DNA from: Flavobacterium saliperosum
Lineage (GTDB): Bacteria; Bacteroidota; Bacteroidia; Flavobacteriales; Flavobacteriaceae
DNA length: 64,000 nt
Reading direction: 5' to 3'
NCBI RefSeq assembly: GCF_900100625.1
Contig: NZ_FMTY01000003.1
Coordinates: 7,424-71,423 of the forward strand
The notes under the pieces are model-generated. The model saw only the letters and a list, made by a program, of their open reading frames with translations, searched no databases and was not told where the DNA came from. The number at the start of each line of letters is the position of its first letter. Within the stretch, counting starts at the first letter, position 1. Shown one piece after another: positions 27,220 through 36,592 of the stretch. A program made the position numbers and the translations under genes.

Positions 27220-28284
27220 ATGAATAAAAATTATTATGCAATATTAATGGCCGGCGGTGTCGGATCCCGATTCTGGCCTTTAAGTACCACGGAGTTTCCC
27301 AAGCAGTTTCACGACATGTTGGGAACCGGGGAAACATTAATTCAGAAAACATTCAGCCGGTTGTCGCAATTGATTCCGCAGGAAAACATTCTGATTCTTA
27401 CGCACGAAAGTTACAACGACTTAATATTGAAGCAACTGCCGCAGGTAAAACAGGAGCAGATTGTTTTGGAACCTGCCATGCGAAATACGGCACCGTGTAT
27501 TTTATATGCTTCCCTGAAGATAAAAAAGCAAAACCCCGATGCGGTTATGGTAGTGGCACCCAGCGATCACTGGATTGAGGATGAGGTGCAGTTTGTAGCC
27601 AATTTGCAGCGTGCTTTCGATTTGTGTGAGCGTGAGGAAACCCTAATGACGTTGGGTATTTTACCGACATTCCCGAATACCGGTTACGGGTACATCGAAT
27701 ACGATAAATTAGACACGCGTCCGATAAAAAAAGTGGTACAGTTCCGTGAAAAACCGGATTATGCCACGGCACGAAAATTTATTCAAAGCCGAAATTATCT
27801 GTGGAATGCCGGAATCTTTATCTGGAGCGCAAAATCCATTTTAAAAGCGTTCGAGCATTTTCAGCCGGCAATGTTCGCCCATTTTATGGATGGCTATGAA
27901 GCCTACAATACGGATAAGGAGCCGTTGTTTATCAAAGAAAATTACCCGAAAGCCGAGAATATTTCCATCGATTATGCCGTAATGGAAAAAGCACTGAATG
28001 TTTTTGTGTTACCGGCCACTTTCGATTGGAACGATCTGGGAACTTGGGGTTCTTTATACGATAAACTCCCGAAAGACGAACAGGATAATGCCGTGGTGAA
28101 CGCAACGGTTATACTGGAAAACGCTTCCAATAATATTATACGAACGGAAGGGAAAAAACTGGTTGTGATTGACGGATTACAGGATTTCATCATCGTCGAT
28201 AAAGACGATGTTTTGCTGATTTATCCGAAAGGGAAAGAGCAGGAAATCAAACGGATTACCACAATGGCAAATAAATTGAAATAA
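27220..28284 (+). CDS. manC: Mannose-1-phosphate guanylyltransferase
   Basis: A nucleotidyltransferase of 354 residues that makes GDP-mannose from mannose-1-P and GTP, feeding polysaccharide and fucose pathways. The signature MAGGVGSRFWPLSTTEFPKQF is at about residues 10-30. APSDHWI and the later GYGYIEY, VVQFREKPD and YLWNAGIFIW motifs are standard. The C-terminal isomerase domain of bifunctional ManC enzymes is absent. It is probably transcribed with the next gene (5 bp gap). Confidence 0.94.
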   Translation: MNKNYYAILMAGGVGSRFWPLSTTEFPKQFHDMLGTGETLIQKTFSRLSQLIPQENILILTHESYNDLILKQLPQVKQEQIVLEPAMRNTAPCILYASLKIKKQNPDAVMVVAPSDHWIEDEVQFVANLQRAFDLCEREETLMTLGILPTFPNTGYGYIEYDKLDTRPIKKVVQFREKPDYATARKFIQSRNYLWNAGIFIWSAKSILKAFEHFQPAMFAHFMDGYEAYNTDKEPLFIKENYPKAENISIDYAVMEKALNVFVLPATFDWNDLGTWGSLYDKLPKDEQDNAVVNATVILENASNNIIRTEGKKLVVIDGLQDFIIVDKDDVLLIYPKGKEQEIKRITTMANKLK

Positions 28285-28289
28285 AATAG

Positions 28290-31200
28290 ATGAAAAATAC
28301 GTGTGAATCACTTTCAGTAAGATATAGATATATTACTATTTTTTTCTTTTTTCTTTTTTTTAATTTTTCATTCAGTCAACTATCAAGTTTTACGCTACAA
28401 GTAACGGCAACCAATGAAACTTGCAGCGGCAATGGATCGCTTACTTTTACCGTAGCAAATACAACTCCCGGTGCTACAGTAATTTACACACTTTTTAGAT
28501 TGCCGGATGTTATATCACCAATTACAATAACAAGTACCAATAGTTTTACAGGACTTGTAGCAGGAAATTACAGAGTGGTGGCAACACAATCTTTAGGGAC
28601 AGCATCAAACTCGCAACAGCAGGATATAACTATTGTAAGTCAGATTGTCCTGCTGAATTATAACCTAGTAGGCGAAAATGAGGTTTGTGGCAATGATGGA
28701 AAAATAACCGTAAATGTCACACAGGGAAATGCAGTGTCCTATGAAATTTTTTCAGGGCCAATGATACGGCCTTTGCAAGCCTCGAATATTTTTACGGGAT
28801 TAACCTCGGGATCATATCAGGTAAGGGTTTTTGATAACTGTGGTGAAGGTGTGGTGAGGGCTTTTACTGTAGATGCAAATGCAACAGCCTTAGGTTTTTA
28901 CAATTATCATTATATATTAGATACTTGTAACACTATTAACGTTTCTGATCAAGTTCAACCAACACTTCCAAATGGGATTATAGCTTATCCTATTACTCTT
29001 CAATATACGGTTTTTCCACCAAGCGGGGCTCCTATACAATATACACAAACAATCAATTCAGGAAATCCAAATGTATCTTATTTTTCGCAAATCTTACCCT
29101 TATATTATAATCAGCATTATTCATACTCATTGCAAGTTACAAACTCCTGCGGTGAAGTTTATGTTAAAAGTCAAACAATAGATGTAGTTACCCAATTGGA
29201 TCTGAGAATTGTTTTAACAAGATGTGATAAGATGATACGGGTTATGCCTGTAGATTTCATTGCGCCATATAATGTTACATTTTTATCAGCACCCTCTGGA
29301 TTTAACGCCTCATTGTATAATTCGAATCATCCTGGACCTTTTGGTAATGAAGAAGCAATATATTACAATCCAAGTATTCCTCTCCCAAATGGTTTATATA
29401 CAATTCAGATAACGGATTCTTGTGGGAGAACTGCTGTAAATTCAATACTGATTGAAGCAACACCACCTGTTGAACCTAGATTGTATGTTAATGAAGGATG
29501 TCAAGACGGATTTGGAGGTTTTTATATTTTCTCTGTAATAAGTATGCAGAATGTTACAATGACAGCTGCTCCGTCATCATATAACCAAAACCTGCCCTAT
29601 GATGTTTCATTTAATTTAGATTCTGTTAGTAACGATGATCATGTTTTTTTAATGGGGGATTTACCTCAGGGGAATTATCAATTTAATATTACCGATGTTT
29701 GTGGACATATTTATATTCTTTCCGGGGTAATAGAGGGCTATCAAGATGAAACAACGATAAATATTATCGAAAATTGTGGTTCATTTGATATTGATTTACA
29801 TCACACAAGCAACTCTGTTAATAGTCCTGCATTTTTTCTTCAAAAATTTGACCCTTTACTAAACGCATGGGTTCATCCGCTAACTGGTGTTGTGTACCCA
29901 GATGGTTCAATTCCAACAATTTTAAATTCAATACAATTAATAAATAATACTGTTAATTATAATTTTGCTTTTACAGGAGAATTTAGAATAATTAAAGATT
30001 TTACTTCTATAGGAAGTGGTGTGTATGGAATCTGTATAAAAACTTTAGATGAATTTACTTTTACAGGTCTGCCTGAAATAGATAATGTTTATTCCTTTCA
30101 ATGTAATGATGGATCTTATGATGTATTAGTGGAAGCAAATGGTGTTGCTCCGTTAATTTACAGGATTACCACTAAGGATGGATTGCCATTTGTTATTGAT
30201 AACGGAACCTCAAGCTTTTTCCCTAGTTTGTCTCCAGCTATTTACAATTTTCAGGTTGAAGATGCCTGTGGTAATATTCTAAACCGAATCTTTGAGATTA
30301 GCGACGAAGTTATCTTCCCTATCACACCATCCGAATTATGTGCAGGACAACCAGGCTCTTTGTCTGTTCCGAATTTCCCTTTTCTGCATTATGAATGGTG
30401 GAAAGACAATAACACGACAAACATCCTCAGTACCACAAATTTGCTTCAACTGAATCCGTTTAGTCTGCCTGCTGATTTTGGTGCATATCATGTTAGGATA
30501 ACCAACCCAGGAAATCCGAATTCCTGTATCAATGAAGTTATTGATTATACAATTTCACCGGATATGGCTAATCCAAATGCGGGAGGTGACAATAATGTTT
30601 CTTATTGCGGCAGTCAGGGCGTTATTAATTTATTTAATAGTTTGTCCGGTACATACCAAGCTAATGGAATCTGGCAGGAAACAACCGGAAGCGGAGTTTT
30701 GAACAATAATTTATGGGATTCTGCACTAGTAAATCCCGGGGTTTATCACTTCACGTATACTGTAAACGGGCTTTGCGGTAATTCTGATGAATCGCAGGTA
30801 ACGATTGAAATAAAAAGCACACCTCAGGCTCCTGTAGCTTCAGTAGCCCCAGTTGTTTGTGATGCTCAAACATTTCAGTTGTTTGCATCGGATATTCCTA
30901 ATGCTACTTATCAATGGACCGGTCCTAATGGATTTTCAAGTACAGTGCAAAACCCAACCATTGACAACGCATCTAATGTAAACGAAGGAATTTATACAGT
31001 AAGTGTTTTTGAGGATGGTTGTGAATCCAATACTGCTTCAGTAGAGGTTTTTGTTAATCGCTCTCCGGCATTTGATATTGTTAATGAATGCATAGGGAAT
31101 TCTTCATCCCTATCGGCAGTACCGCTTAATGATTCGTTTAATGTTGATACCGCAGTATATTCCTGGACATATCCGGACGGTACTGTTGTAAATACAAATC

Positions 31201-31556
31201 CTGTAACTATCACAGGACAGGAAACAGGTAGTTATGTACTTACCGTAACCTCTGCAAATGGTTGCAGTGCCTCAAAATCTATTGATGTTTTATGCACAAA
31301 CTGCGGCATTCCAAGAGGTATTTCTCCAAACAATGATGGGTTAAACGATACTTTCGATTTGTCCTGTCTTCAAGGAATTGTGAATGTGAAAATCTTCAAT
31401 CGTTATGGGATGAATGTATATGAACTCGACAATTATGTAGACCAATGGGACGGAAAAGATTTTAAAGGACGTTTATTGCCTGCGGCAACTTATTATTATG
31501 TGGTGAAATTCGATACCGGCAATGTGAAAACGGGTTGGGTGTATCTGAATTATTAA
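28290..31556 (+). CDS. Large secreted protein with gliding-associated C-terminal domain (T9SS type B)
   Basis: A 1088-residue protein. The N-terminal hydrophobic segment (IFFFFLFFNFSFSQ) is a signal peptide. The body is a chain of Ig/PKD-like beta modules, each with paired Cys in contexts such as DTCNT, NSCGE, DSCGRT, DVCGH, DACGN, which suggests repeated disulfide-bonded domains. A module near residue 850-920 has YQWTGPNGFSS. The last 85 residues (GIPRGISPNNDGLNDTF ... VNVKIFNRYGMNVYE ... WVYLNY) are the type B T9SS domain. It is a surface or secreted protein, function unknown. Confidence 0.92.
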   Translation: MKNTCESLSVRYRYITIFFFFLFFNFSFSQLSSFTLQVTATNETCSGNGSLTFTVANTTPGATVIYTLFRLPDVISPITITSTNSFTGLVAGNYRVVATQSLGTASNSQQQDITIVSQIVLLNYNLVGENEVCGNDGKITVNVTQGNAVSYEIFSGPMIRPLQASNIFTGLTSGSYQVRVFDNCGEGVVRAFTVDANATALGFYNYHYILDTCNTINVSDQVQPTLPNGIIAYPITLQYTVFPPSGAPIQYTQTINSGNPNVSYFSQILPLYYNQHYSYSLQVTNSCGEVYVKSQTIDVVTQLDLRIVLTRCDKMIRVMPVDFIAPYNVTFLSAPSGFNASLYNSNHPGPFGNEEAIYYNPSIPLPNGLYTIQITDSCGRTAVNSILIEATPPVEPRLYVNEGCQDGFGGFYIFSVISMQNVTMTAAPSSYNQNLPYDVSFNLDSVSNDDHVFLMGDLPQGNYQFNITDVCGHIYILSGVIEGYQDETTINIIENCGSFDIDLHHTSNSVNSPAFFLQKFDPLLNAWVHPLTGVVYPDGSIPTILNSIQLINNTVNYNFAFTGEFRIIKDFTSIGSGVYGICIKTLDEFTFTGLPEIDNVYSFQCNDGSYDVLVEANGVAPLIYRITTKDGLPFVIDNGTSSFFPSLSPAIYNFQVEDACGNILNRIFEISDEVIFPITPSELCAGQPGSLSVPNFPFLHYEWWKDNNTTNILSTTNLLQLNPFSLPADFGAYHVRITNPGNPNSCINEVIDYTISPDMANPNAGGDNNVSYCGSQGVINLFNSLSGTYQANGIWQETTGSGVLNNNLWDSALVNPGVYHFTYTVNGLCGNSDESQVTIEIKSTPQAPVASVAPVVCDAQTFQLFASDIPNATYQWTGPNGFSSTVQNPTIDNASNVNEGIYTVSVFEDGCESNTASVEVFVNRSPAFDIVNECIGNSSSLSAVPLNDSFNVDTAVYSWTYPDGTVVNTNPVTITGQETGSYVLTVTSANGCSASKSIDVLCTNCGIPRGISPNNDGLNDTFDLSCLQGIVNVKIFNRYGMNVYELDNYVDQWDGKDFKGRLLPAATYYYVVKFDTGNVKTGWVYLNY

Positions 31557-31560
31557 AATA

Positions 31561-31592
31561 AAAAAACGGAGTCTAATTTGACTCCGTTTTTT
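31561..31592. terminator. Bidirectional terminator
   Basis: A 13-bp stem (AAAAAACGGAGTC with GACTCCGTTTTTT) and a 6-nt loop lies between convergent genes. Its end touches the stop codon of the minus-strand ABC gene. Confidence 0.85.
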
Positions 31593-32362
31593 TATAATTT
31601 ATCCGCTCTGTTCTGCGCTTTTCGTACTTTCTTGAATAGTTCCGAGGAATAGACAAAATCCACAATCGCTTCGTTGTCGGTTTTGAAGATTTCTTTCTTG
31701 GTGCCTTCCCAGGCCAAAACTCCTTCTTTTAGGAAAATGATTTTCTCTCCGATTTCCATTACCGAGTTCATATCGTGCGTGTTTACAACGGTTGTAATGT
31801 TGTATTCCTGGGTGATTTCCTGAATCAGGTTATCGATAACTACGGCTGTTTTTGGATCCAGTCCCGAGTTGGGTTCGTCACAAAACAAATATTTAGGATT
31901 GTTCACAATCGCACGCGCAATCGCCACACGCTTTTGCATACCTCCGGAAATTTCGGAAGGTTTCTTTTTGTGGGCATCAATCAGTTTTACACGATCGATT
32001 ACAAAATCCACACGTTCCTGAATTTCTCTCGGGGTTTTGTTGGTAAACATTTTCAATGGGAATCCGATGTTCTCTTCCACAGTCATGGAATCAAACAAGG
32101 CACTTCCCTGAAATACCATTCCGATTTCGGTACGTAATGTTCGTTTGTCATCCGCACTCATTTCAGAGTAAATACGTCCGTCGAAAGAAATCGTTCCCAC
32201 ATCAACAGTATGGATGCCAAGTAAACTCTTAAGCAAAACGGTCTTTCCGGAGCCACTCTGGCCAATAATCAGGTTGGTTTTTCCGGTTTCAAAAGTGGTC
32301 GTAATTCCTTTTAAAACTTTCTGTTCCCCAAAGGATTTTTCTACATTCTTTACCTCAATCAT
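31592..32362 (-). CDS. ABC transporter ATP-binding protein, MlaF-like
   Basis: A 256-residue ATPase. Walker A is GQSGSGKT at residues 34-41, the signature ISGGMQKRVAIARA is near 138-151, and Walker B is YLFCDEPNSGLD. It pairs with the MlaE-type permease gene 1 bp upstream. Such pairs move phospholipids between the membranes (Mla/MCE systems), but no MCE-domain gene is visible here, so the direction and partner remain open. Confidence 0.91.
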   Translation of the reverse strand: MIEVKNVEKSFGEQKVLKGITTTFETGKTNLIIGQSGSGKTVLLKSLLGIHTVDVGTISFDGRIYSEMSADDKRTLRTEIGMVFQGSALFDSMTVEENIGFPLKMFTNKTPREIQERVDFVIDRVKLIDAHKKKPSEISGGMQKRVAIARAIVNNPKYLFCDEPNSGLDPKTAVVIDNLIQEITQEYNITTVVNTHDMNSVMEIGEKIIFLKEGVLAWEGTKKEIFKTDNEAIVDFVYSSELFKKVRKAQNRADKL

Positions 32363-32363
32363 C

Positions 32364-33107
32364 TTATTTGCTTAACAGTAATTGTGTTAAAATATAATTC
32401 ACCAAAATAATCGCTACCGATGTCCATACGAACGAAGTCGTACTCGCTTTTCCCACTTCCAAAGCCCCACCTTTCATATAATACCCGTGAAAAGAAGGGA
32501 TTGTTGCCAACAAAAAAGCAAAACAGACTGTTTTAATAAAAGCGTAGGTAATGTGAAACGGAATAAATTCCACCTGAAGTCCGGTCTGAAATTCGGTACT
32601 TGAGGCAAATCCGCCATACACTCCGGCAATCCATCCGCCAAGAATCCCTAAAAACATACTCAATCCGATAACGAACGGATACAACATCATCGCTACAATT
32701 TTCGGAAAAACCAAATAGTTCAGCGAGTTCACCCCCATTACTTCCAACGCATCAATCTGTTCGGTAACCCGCATGGTTCCGATACTGGAAGTGATAAACG
32801 ACCCCACTTTACCTGCCATAATGATGGAGATAAACGTCGGTGCAAACTCCAAAATTACGGATTGTCTTGTGGCAAAACCGATTAAGTATTTCGGAATTAA
32901 CGGATTGGTAAGATTTAACGCCGTCTGAATCGCCACAACCCCGCCCACGAAGAACGAAATGAAGGCTACAATTCCTAAGGAACCGATAACCAAATCGTCA
33001 ATCTCTTTCATGATGAGCTGTCGCATCATCGACCATCGGGTGGGTTTGTTGAAGACTTCTTTCAACATCAAAAAGTATTTTCCTATCTGGGATAAATATC
33101 GAATCAT
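32364..33107 (-). CDS. ABC transporter permease, MlaE-like
   Basis: A 247-residue permease of the MlaE family. There are five to six hydrophobic segments, including LVIGSLGIVAFISFFVGGVV, an EFAPTFISIIMAGKVGSFIT stretch typical of MlaE, and IDALEVMGVNSLNYLVFPKI. It is cotranscribed with the ATPase gene downstream. A glycerophospholipid or related lipid is the expected substrate. Confidence 0.9.
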   Translation of the reverse strand: MIRYLSQIGKYFLMLKEVFNKPTRWSMMRQLIMKEIDDLVIGSLGIVAFISFFVGGVVAIQTALNLTNPLIPKYLIGFATRQSVILEFAPTFISIIMAGKVGSFITSSIGTMRVTEQIDALEVMGVNSLNYLVFPKIVAMMLYPFVIGLSMFLGILGGWIAGVYGGFASSTEFQTGLQVEFIPFHITYAFIKTVCFAFLLATIPSFHGYYMKGGALEVGKASTTSFVWTSVAIILVNYILTQLLLSK

Positions 33108-33176
33108 AGTGTACTGAAAATATCCGCTAAAATAGTAAGAAGTTACGAGTTATGAGGTATGGGTTATCAGTTTTTT

Positions 33177-33262
33177 GGGCGTGTCCCTTTGGGTCGGGCT
33201 ATCCGCTGTATCTTTTATTCCGCGATGCTCCATAAAAGGATGCCGCTGCCATCCCTCACGCA
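33177..33262. repeat. Dispersed intergenic hairpin repeat, copy A
   Basis: The 180-bp gap between the mlaE-like and GT2 genes holds a structured element with core ATCTTTTATTCCGC ... CTCCATAAAAGGATGCCGCT. The stem is CTTTTAT/ATAAAAG, extended by ATCC/GGAT. The same core recurs at 59.9 kb, and a shorter relative at 54.75 kb. The rest of the gap shows no gene. Confidence 0.75.
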
Positions 33263-33287
33263 ACCCCGGTCTTAATAACGAAAGCTG

Positions 33288-34139
33288 TTATTTAAACAAC
33301 TTCTCTTTCATCTTCTTCCAACGGTAGCTACGGATAAACTTTGCCTGTTCGGGAGTTACCAACATCGTTTTGTTCTCCGATTTCGCTTTCCAAAATCCTT
33401 TGATATAATCCAGAAACAAAAGCGGTTTTCCTTTGCGTAGCGCCAGTTTCAAAGAAGCAATGGTCGTGATGAAAAATCCGTAACCCAACGTGTAAAAGGC
33501 TTCGCCCTGTTTGTATCGGGAAGCTTTGTTGTAATTGGCTCCGGTAGGTTTCAGGTGTTTTACTTTCAGGGTTTCATCGGTTACGACTTTCCAATTGTAA
33601 AATTTGCACAACAATTCGTCTACGGTATCCCAACCCATGGCTGGTTTGAGTCCGCCAATCTGTTCGAAGCACGCTTTTCGGTAAGCTTTAAAAGCACCAC
33701 GAATGTGATCTTTGTCGGTTAAATTCTCTAAAATCCAATCATTATTTTTCTCGATGTAGGCAAATCCACCCACCATCCCGATTTTGTCGTCACTCTTAAA
33801 ATGAGTCAGTATCGTTTCGAAGTAATTGTTCGGAAAAATCAAATCGGCATCGGCTTTTACAAGGATGTCGTAGTTTGTATCAATCGTTTCCAATCCTTTC
33901 TGGAATGCCTGAATCACCTTGCTCCCAGGCAGGTGAATCGCTTCGGAAGTTTTGTTTACCAAGGAAATCCACGGATGTTTTTCGGCGAAAGCCTGAACGA
34001 TTTCCCCGGTTTTATCGGTGGAATTATCATTCACGACCACGACTTTCGCAGGCAAAACCGATTGGGAAACCAGCGATTGCAAAGTCAAGCTGATAAAAGC
34101 AGCTTCATTGTGGGCGGGAATTATGATATAATAGCGCAT
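33288..34139 (-). CDS. Family 2 glycosyltransferase
   Basis: A GT-A fold transferase of 283 residues. The start IIIPAHNEAAFISLTLQSL and VVVNDNSTDKTGEIV are the nucleotide-sugar binding region. KADADLIFP carries the DxD motif near residue 90. GWDTVDELLCKFY follows. A late hydrophobic stretch may associate with the membrane. The ATG (MRYYIIIPAHN) is chosen over a TTG seven codons upstream. With the divergent genes next door it probably belongs to surface glycan synthesis. Confidence 0.9.
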   Translation of the reverse strand: MRYYIIIPAHNEAAFISLTLQSLVSQSVLPAKVVVVNDNSTDKTGEIVQAFAEKHPWISLVNKTSEAIHLPGSKVIQAFQKGLETIDTNYDILVKADADLIFPNNYFETILTHFKSDDKIGMVGGFAYIEKNNDWILENLTDKDHIRGAFKAYRKACFEQIGGLKPAMGWDTVDELLCKFYNWKVVTDETLKVKHLKPTGANYNKASRYKQGEAFYTLGYGFFITTIASLKLALRKGKPLLFLDYIKGFWKAKSENKTMLVTPEQAKFIRSYRWKKMKEKLFK

Positions 34140-34293
34140 CGTTTCGAATAAGTTGTACAAACGTACACAAAATTTTTTTCTGATGATAAAATCAATAGAA
34201 GGTAAAATTTCATTTAAGTTCCCTCTTTCCTAAGCAGAAATAAAGTTTTACAGCGGAAATATCTTTATTTTTGTAGGATTAGAAACCAACAAT

Positions 34294-35409
34294 TTGGAAA
34301 AGAAAAAAATCGCTTTTATCGAAATGGAAACCCATTCGGCTTTGCTCGAACAGTGGTACCTGTTGTTAAAGGAAATGACGGCGGTTGACTTCCGGTTTTT
34401 TGTCCACGATAAAGTGAATGCGAAACTTTCATCGATTCCCGAAGACAAAATCACGGTCGTGAAAACGGTTTCCGAAATGAATTGCAACGACTTCGATGTC
34501 ATAGTGGTAAACACCTTACATCGTAATTTCGAACAGTATTCCAAAGTTTTTCAGCAAAAACCAACGTTATGTCTGGTGCATAATCTGAACTTCAGTCTGT
34601 TTTTTAAATCGATAAACCGCCATAACTTTTGGGCGGATAAAGAGCAATGTATCTATTATCTCAAATTGTATTTGTTGGAAAAAGTCGGCCAGAAAAGAAA
34701 GACGATATTACAGGCAACACGCTTCGGAGTACTTTCACAAAGTCTGTTGGATGAGGTAAAAAGCAAAGGAAGTTTTGCGGAAAAAACGGAATTGGTTTCC
34801 ATGAATTATTGCCATTCGCATTCGTTTCCGATATCGGAAGTGATCGACATCGTAATGCCGGGGAATGTTTCGAACAAACGAAAAGACGTGGCGATGCTGC
34901 TCTCCGTTTTACCGAAACTGAAACCCAAATCTCGACTGCATTTTACTTTTTTAGGAAAACCGGAAAACGACAGCGTATTGCAACAATTGGAACATCTCAA
35001 ACATGTTTGCGATGCCAATGTAACCATAACGCATTACTATCGGTTCATTCCGTGGGAAGAATACAGCGAGGTGATTGCCAAGGCGCATTTGCTTTTGTGT
35101 CCGGTAAAGTCGCAAACCTCATTTTATTGGGTCGATGAATTCTACGGAAAAACGAAAGTCAGTGGCAGCGAGGCCGACTGTATTTACAACGGAAAAATCG
35201 GTTTGTTCCCAACGTCGTATCCCAAAATGGACTGGCACAATCTGTACTATGAAAGTGAAAGAGGATTGACTTCCGTTTTGAATACGCTCAGCAAGGAACA
35301 GTTGGAAAACGAATACCAAAAACTACAGCCTTATCTTGAAAAATACACTTTTGAAAAAGTGAAAAACCAATTAGAGCAACAACTTATAGCACTGACAGCA
35401 TCAAAATAA
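34294..35409 (+). CDS. Putative GT-B glycosyltransferase
   Basis: A 371-residue protein. The layout suits a GT-B enzyme: an N-terminal half with VIVVNTLHRNFEQY and TLCLVHNLNFSLFF, and a C-terminal half with VMPGNVSNKRKDVAMLLSVLP, LHFTFLGKP and LLCPVKSQTSFY. It shows no strong family signature. The apparent start is TTG (MEKKKIAFIEME); the next ATG would remove the first ten residues, including the first beta strand, so TTG is preferred. It overlaps the FkbM gene by 1 bp. A TATTTTTG -7-like box lies 21 bp before the TTG. Confidence 0.72.
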   Translation: MEKKKIAFIEMETHSALLEQWYLLLKEMTAVDFRFFVHDKVNAKLSSIPEDKITVVKTVSEMNCNDFDVIVVNTLHRNFEQYSKVFQQKPTLCLVHNLNFSLFFKSINRHNFWADKEQCIYYLKLYLLEKVGQKRKTILQATRFGVLSQSLLDEVKSKGSFAEKTELVSMNYCHSHSFPISEVIDIVMPGNVSNKRKDVAMLLSVLPKLKPKSRLHFTFLGKPENDSVLQQLEHLKHVCDANVTITHYYRFIPWEEYSEVIAKAHLLLCPVKSQTSFYWVDEFYGKTKVSGSEADCIYNGKIGLFPTSYPKMDWHNLYYESERGLTSVLNTLSKEQLENEYQKLQPYLEKYTFEKVKNQLEQQLIALTASK

Positions 35410-36179
35410 TGATACAAGCACTAATACAATTGGCCTACAAATTTTGGCCCGAATTATACAAAAAGCGTTTTTTTAAAAAACTGAATTCGTTGCATACTGA
35501 CGATTTCAAATGCGAACCGGAATTGCTGTATCTGCATCAGGTACTGAAAAACGATTCTGTTTTTATCGATATTGGAACCAACAAAGGTATTTACTTGTAT
35601 CAGGCCGAGAAAGTGATCAAAACCGGTAAAATCATCGGGTTTGAACCGAATAAGAAGTTGGTGGAATTTTGTGCGCATTTGTTCAAAACGGCTAAAGTGT
35701 ATCCTTTTGCGGCATCGTCCTCTTCCGGGATTTCGGTGCTGAATATTCCCAAAAAAGGCAACGGGTTACAGGACACGCGCGCCTCATTGGAAGCGTTGGG
35801 TGATGATGTGGAGAAAATTGAAATCGAAACCATTCGTTTGGATGATTGGGTTGCAAAACAGGGACTAGCAAAAATCGATTTGATAAAAATCGATGTGGAA
35901 GGTCACGAATTTGATTCTATAAAAGGCTGTGAAAACATTCTGAAAACCATCAAGCCGATTTTCATCATCGAAATCGAATTGCGTCACGCCCATTATCCGA
36001 TTAAGGACATTTTCGATTTTATCATTGGTTTTGGTTATGAGGTGTTTTACTTTGATAGAAAAAATCTGAAAATTGCACCGTTCGATTTCAACCAAATCGC
36101 CAATTTTCAAAAAGACGAGTACCTGAACGATTTTAATCGTTATATTAATAACTTTATTTTTATTCCGAAGCCAGTTTAA
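35409..36179 (+). CDS. FkbM family methyltransferase
   Basis: A 256-residue SAM-dependent methyltransferase. The SAM site FIDIGTNKGIYLYQ is near residue 57-70, GFEPNKKLVEFC follows, and the family motif IDLIKIDVEGHEFDSIKG lies near residue 155-172. FkbM enzymes O-methylate sugars or other hydroxyls; next to a glycosyltransferase-like gene and a flippase, glycan methylation is likely. The start overlaps the previous stop (TAATG), implying coupled translation. The stop codon lies inside the first unit of a 68-bp tandem repeat. Confidence 0.9.
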   Translation: MIQALIQLAYKFWPELYKKRFFKKLNSLHTDDFKCEPELLYLHQVLKNDSVFIDIGTNKGIYLYQAEKVIKTGKIIGFEPNKKLVEFCAHLFKTAKVYPFAASSSSGISVLNIPKKGNGLQDTRASLEALGDDVEKIEIETIRLDDWVAKQGLAKIDLIKIDVEGHEFDSIKGCENILKTIKPIFIIEIELRHAHYPIKDIFDFIIGFGYEVFYFDRKNLKIAPFDFNQIANFQKDEYLNDFNRYINNFIFIPKPV

Positions 36180-36357
36180 CCGCGAAGTACACAAAGAAGG
36201 CGCTAGGTTCGCAAGGCTTTATGAAGTGTGCAGCGGAAAAGGTTTAACCGCAAAGAGCGCAAAGAAGGCGCTAGGTTCGCAAGGCTTTATGAAGTGTTCA
36301 GCGGAAAAGGTTTAACCGCAAAGAGCGCAAAGAAGGCGCAAAGTTCGCAAGGCTATG
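36175..36357 (+). repeat. 68-bp tandem repeat, about 2.7 copies
   Basis: Units begin TTTAACCGC at 36175, 36243 and 36311, exactly 68 bp apart, and run through AAGAAGGCGCTAGG, TTCGCAAGGCTTTATGAAGTG and CAGCGGAAAAGG. The first two full units differ by a few bases; the third stops early. No gene is seen in the 413-bp gap that contains them. Confidence 0.9.
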
Positions 36358-36361
36358 TGTA

Positions 36362-36558
36362 CATTGCGAAAACTTAGCGAACGTAGCGGTTAATTGTAAA
36401 GGTTTAGAAATAAAGTTTAGAAATAAGAAAGGGTCCTTTGCGACCATTGCGAAAAACCTAGCGTTCTTTGCGGTTAATTGAAAAAGTTTGGAAACGTAGT
36501 TCACAAAGAAGTAGAGCCTTTGCGTACCTTGCGTAAACCATAGCGACCTTTGCGGTTA
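36362..36558 (-). repeat. Three inverted, diverged copies of the same repeat core
   Basis: Read on the minus strand, TTAACCGC followed by CGCTA... and TTCGCAA or similar recurs ending at about 36393, 36477 and 36558. These are relatives of the tandem unit in opposite orientation, so the whole gap is three forward then three reverse copies. The remaining bases up to the flippase are AT-rich with no visible signal. Confidence 0.7.
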
Positions 36559-36592
36559 AATTTTGGAATTTAGAATTTAGAATTTTCATAAC

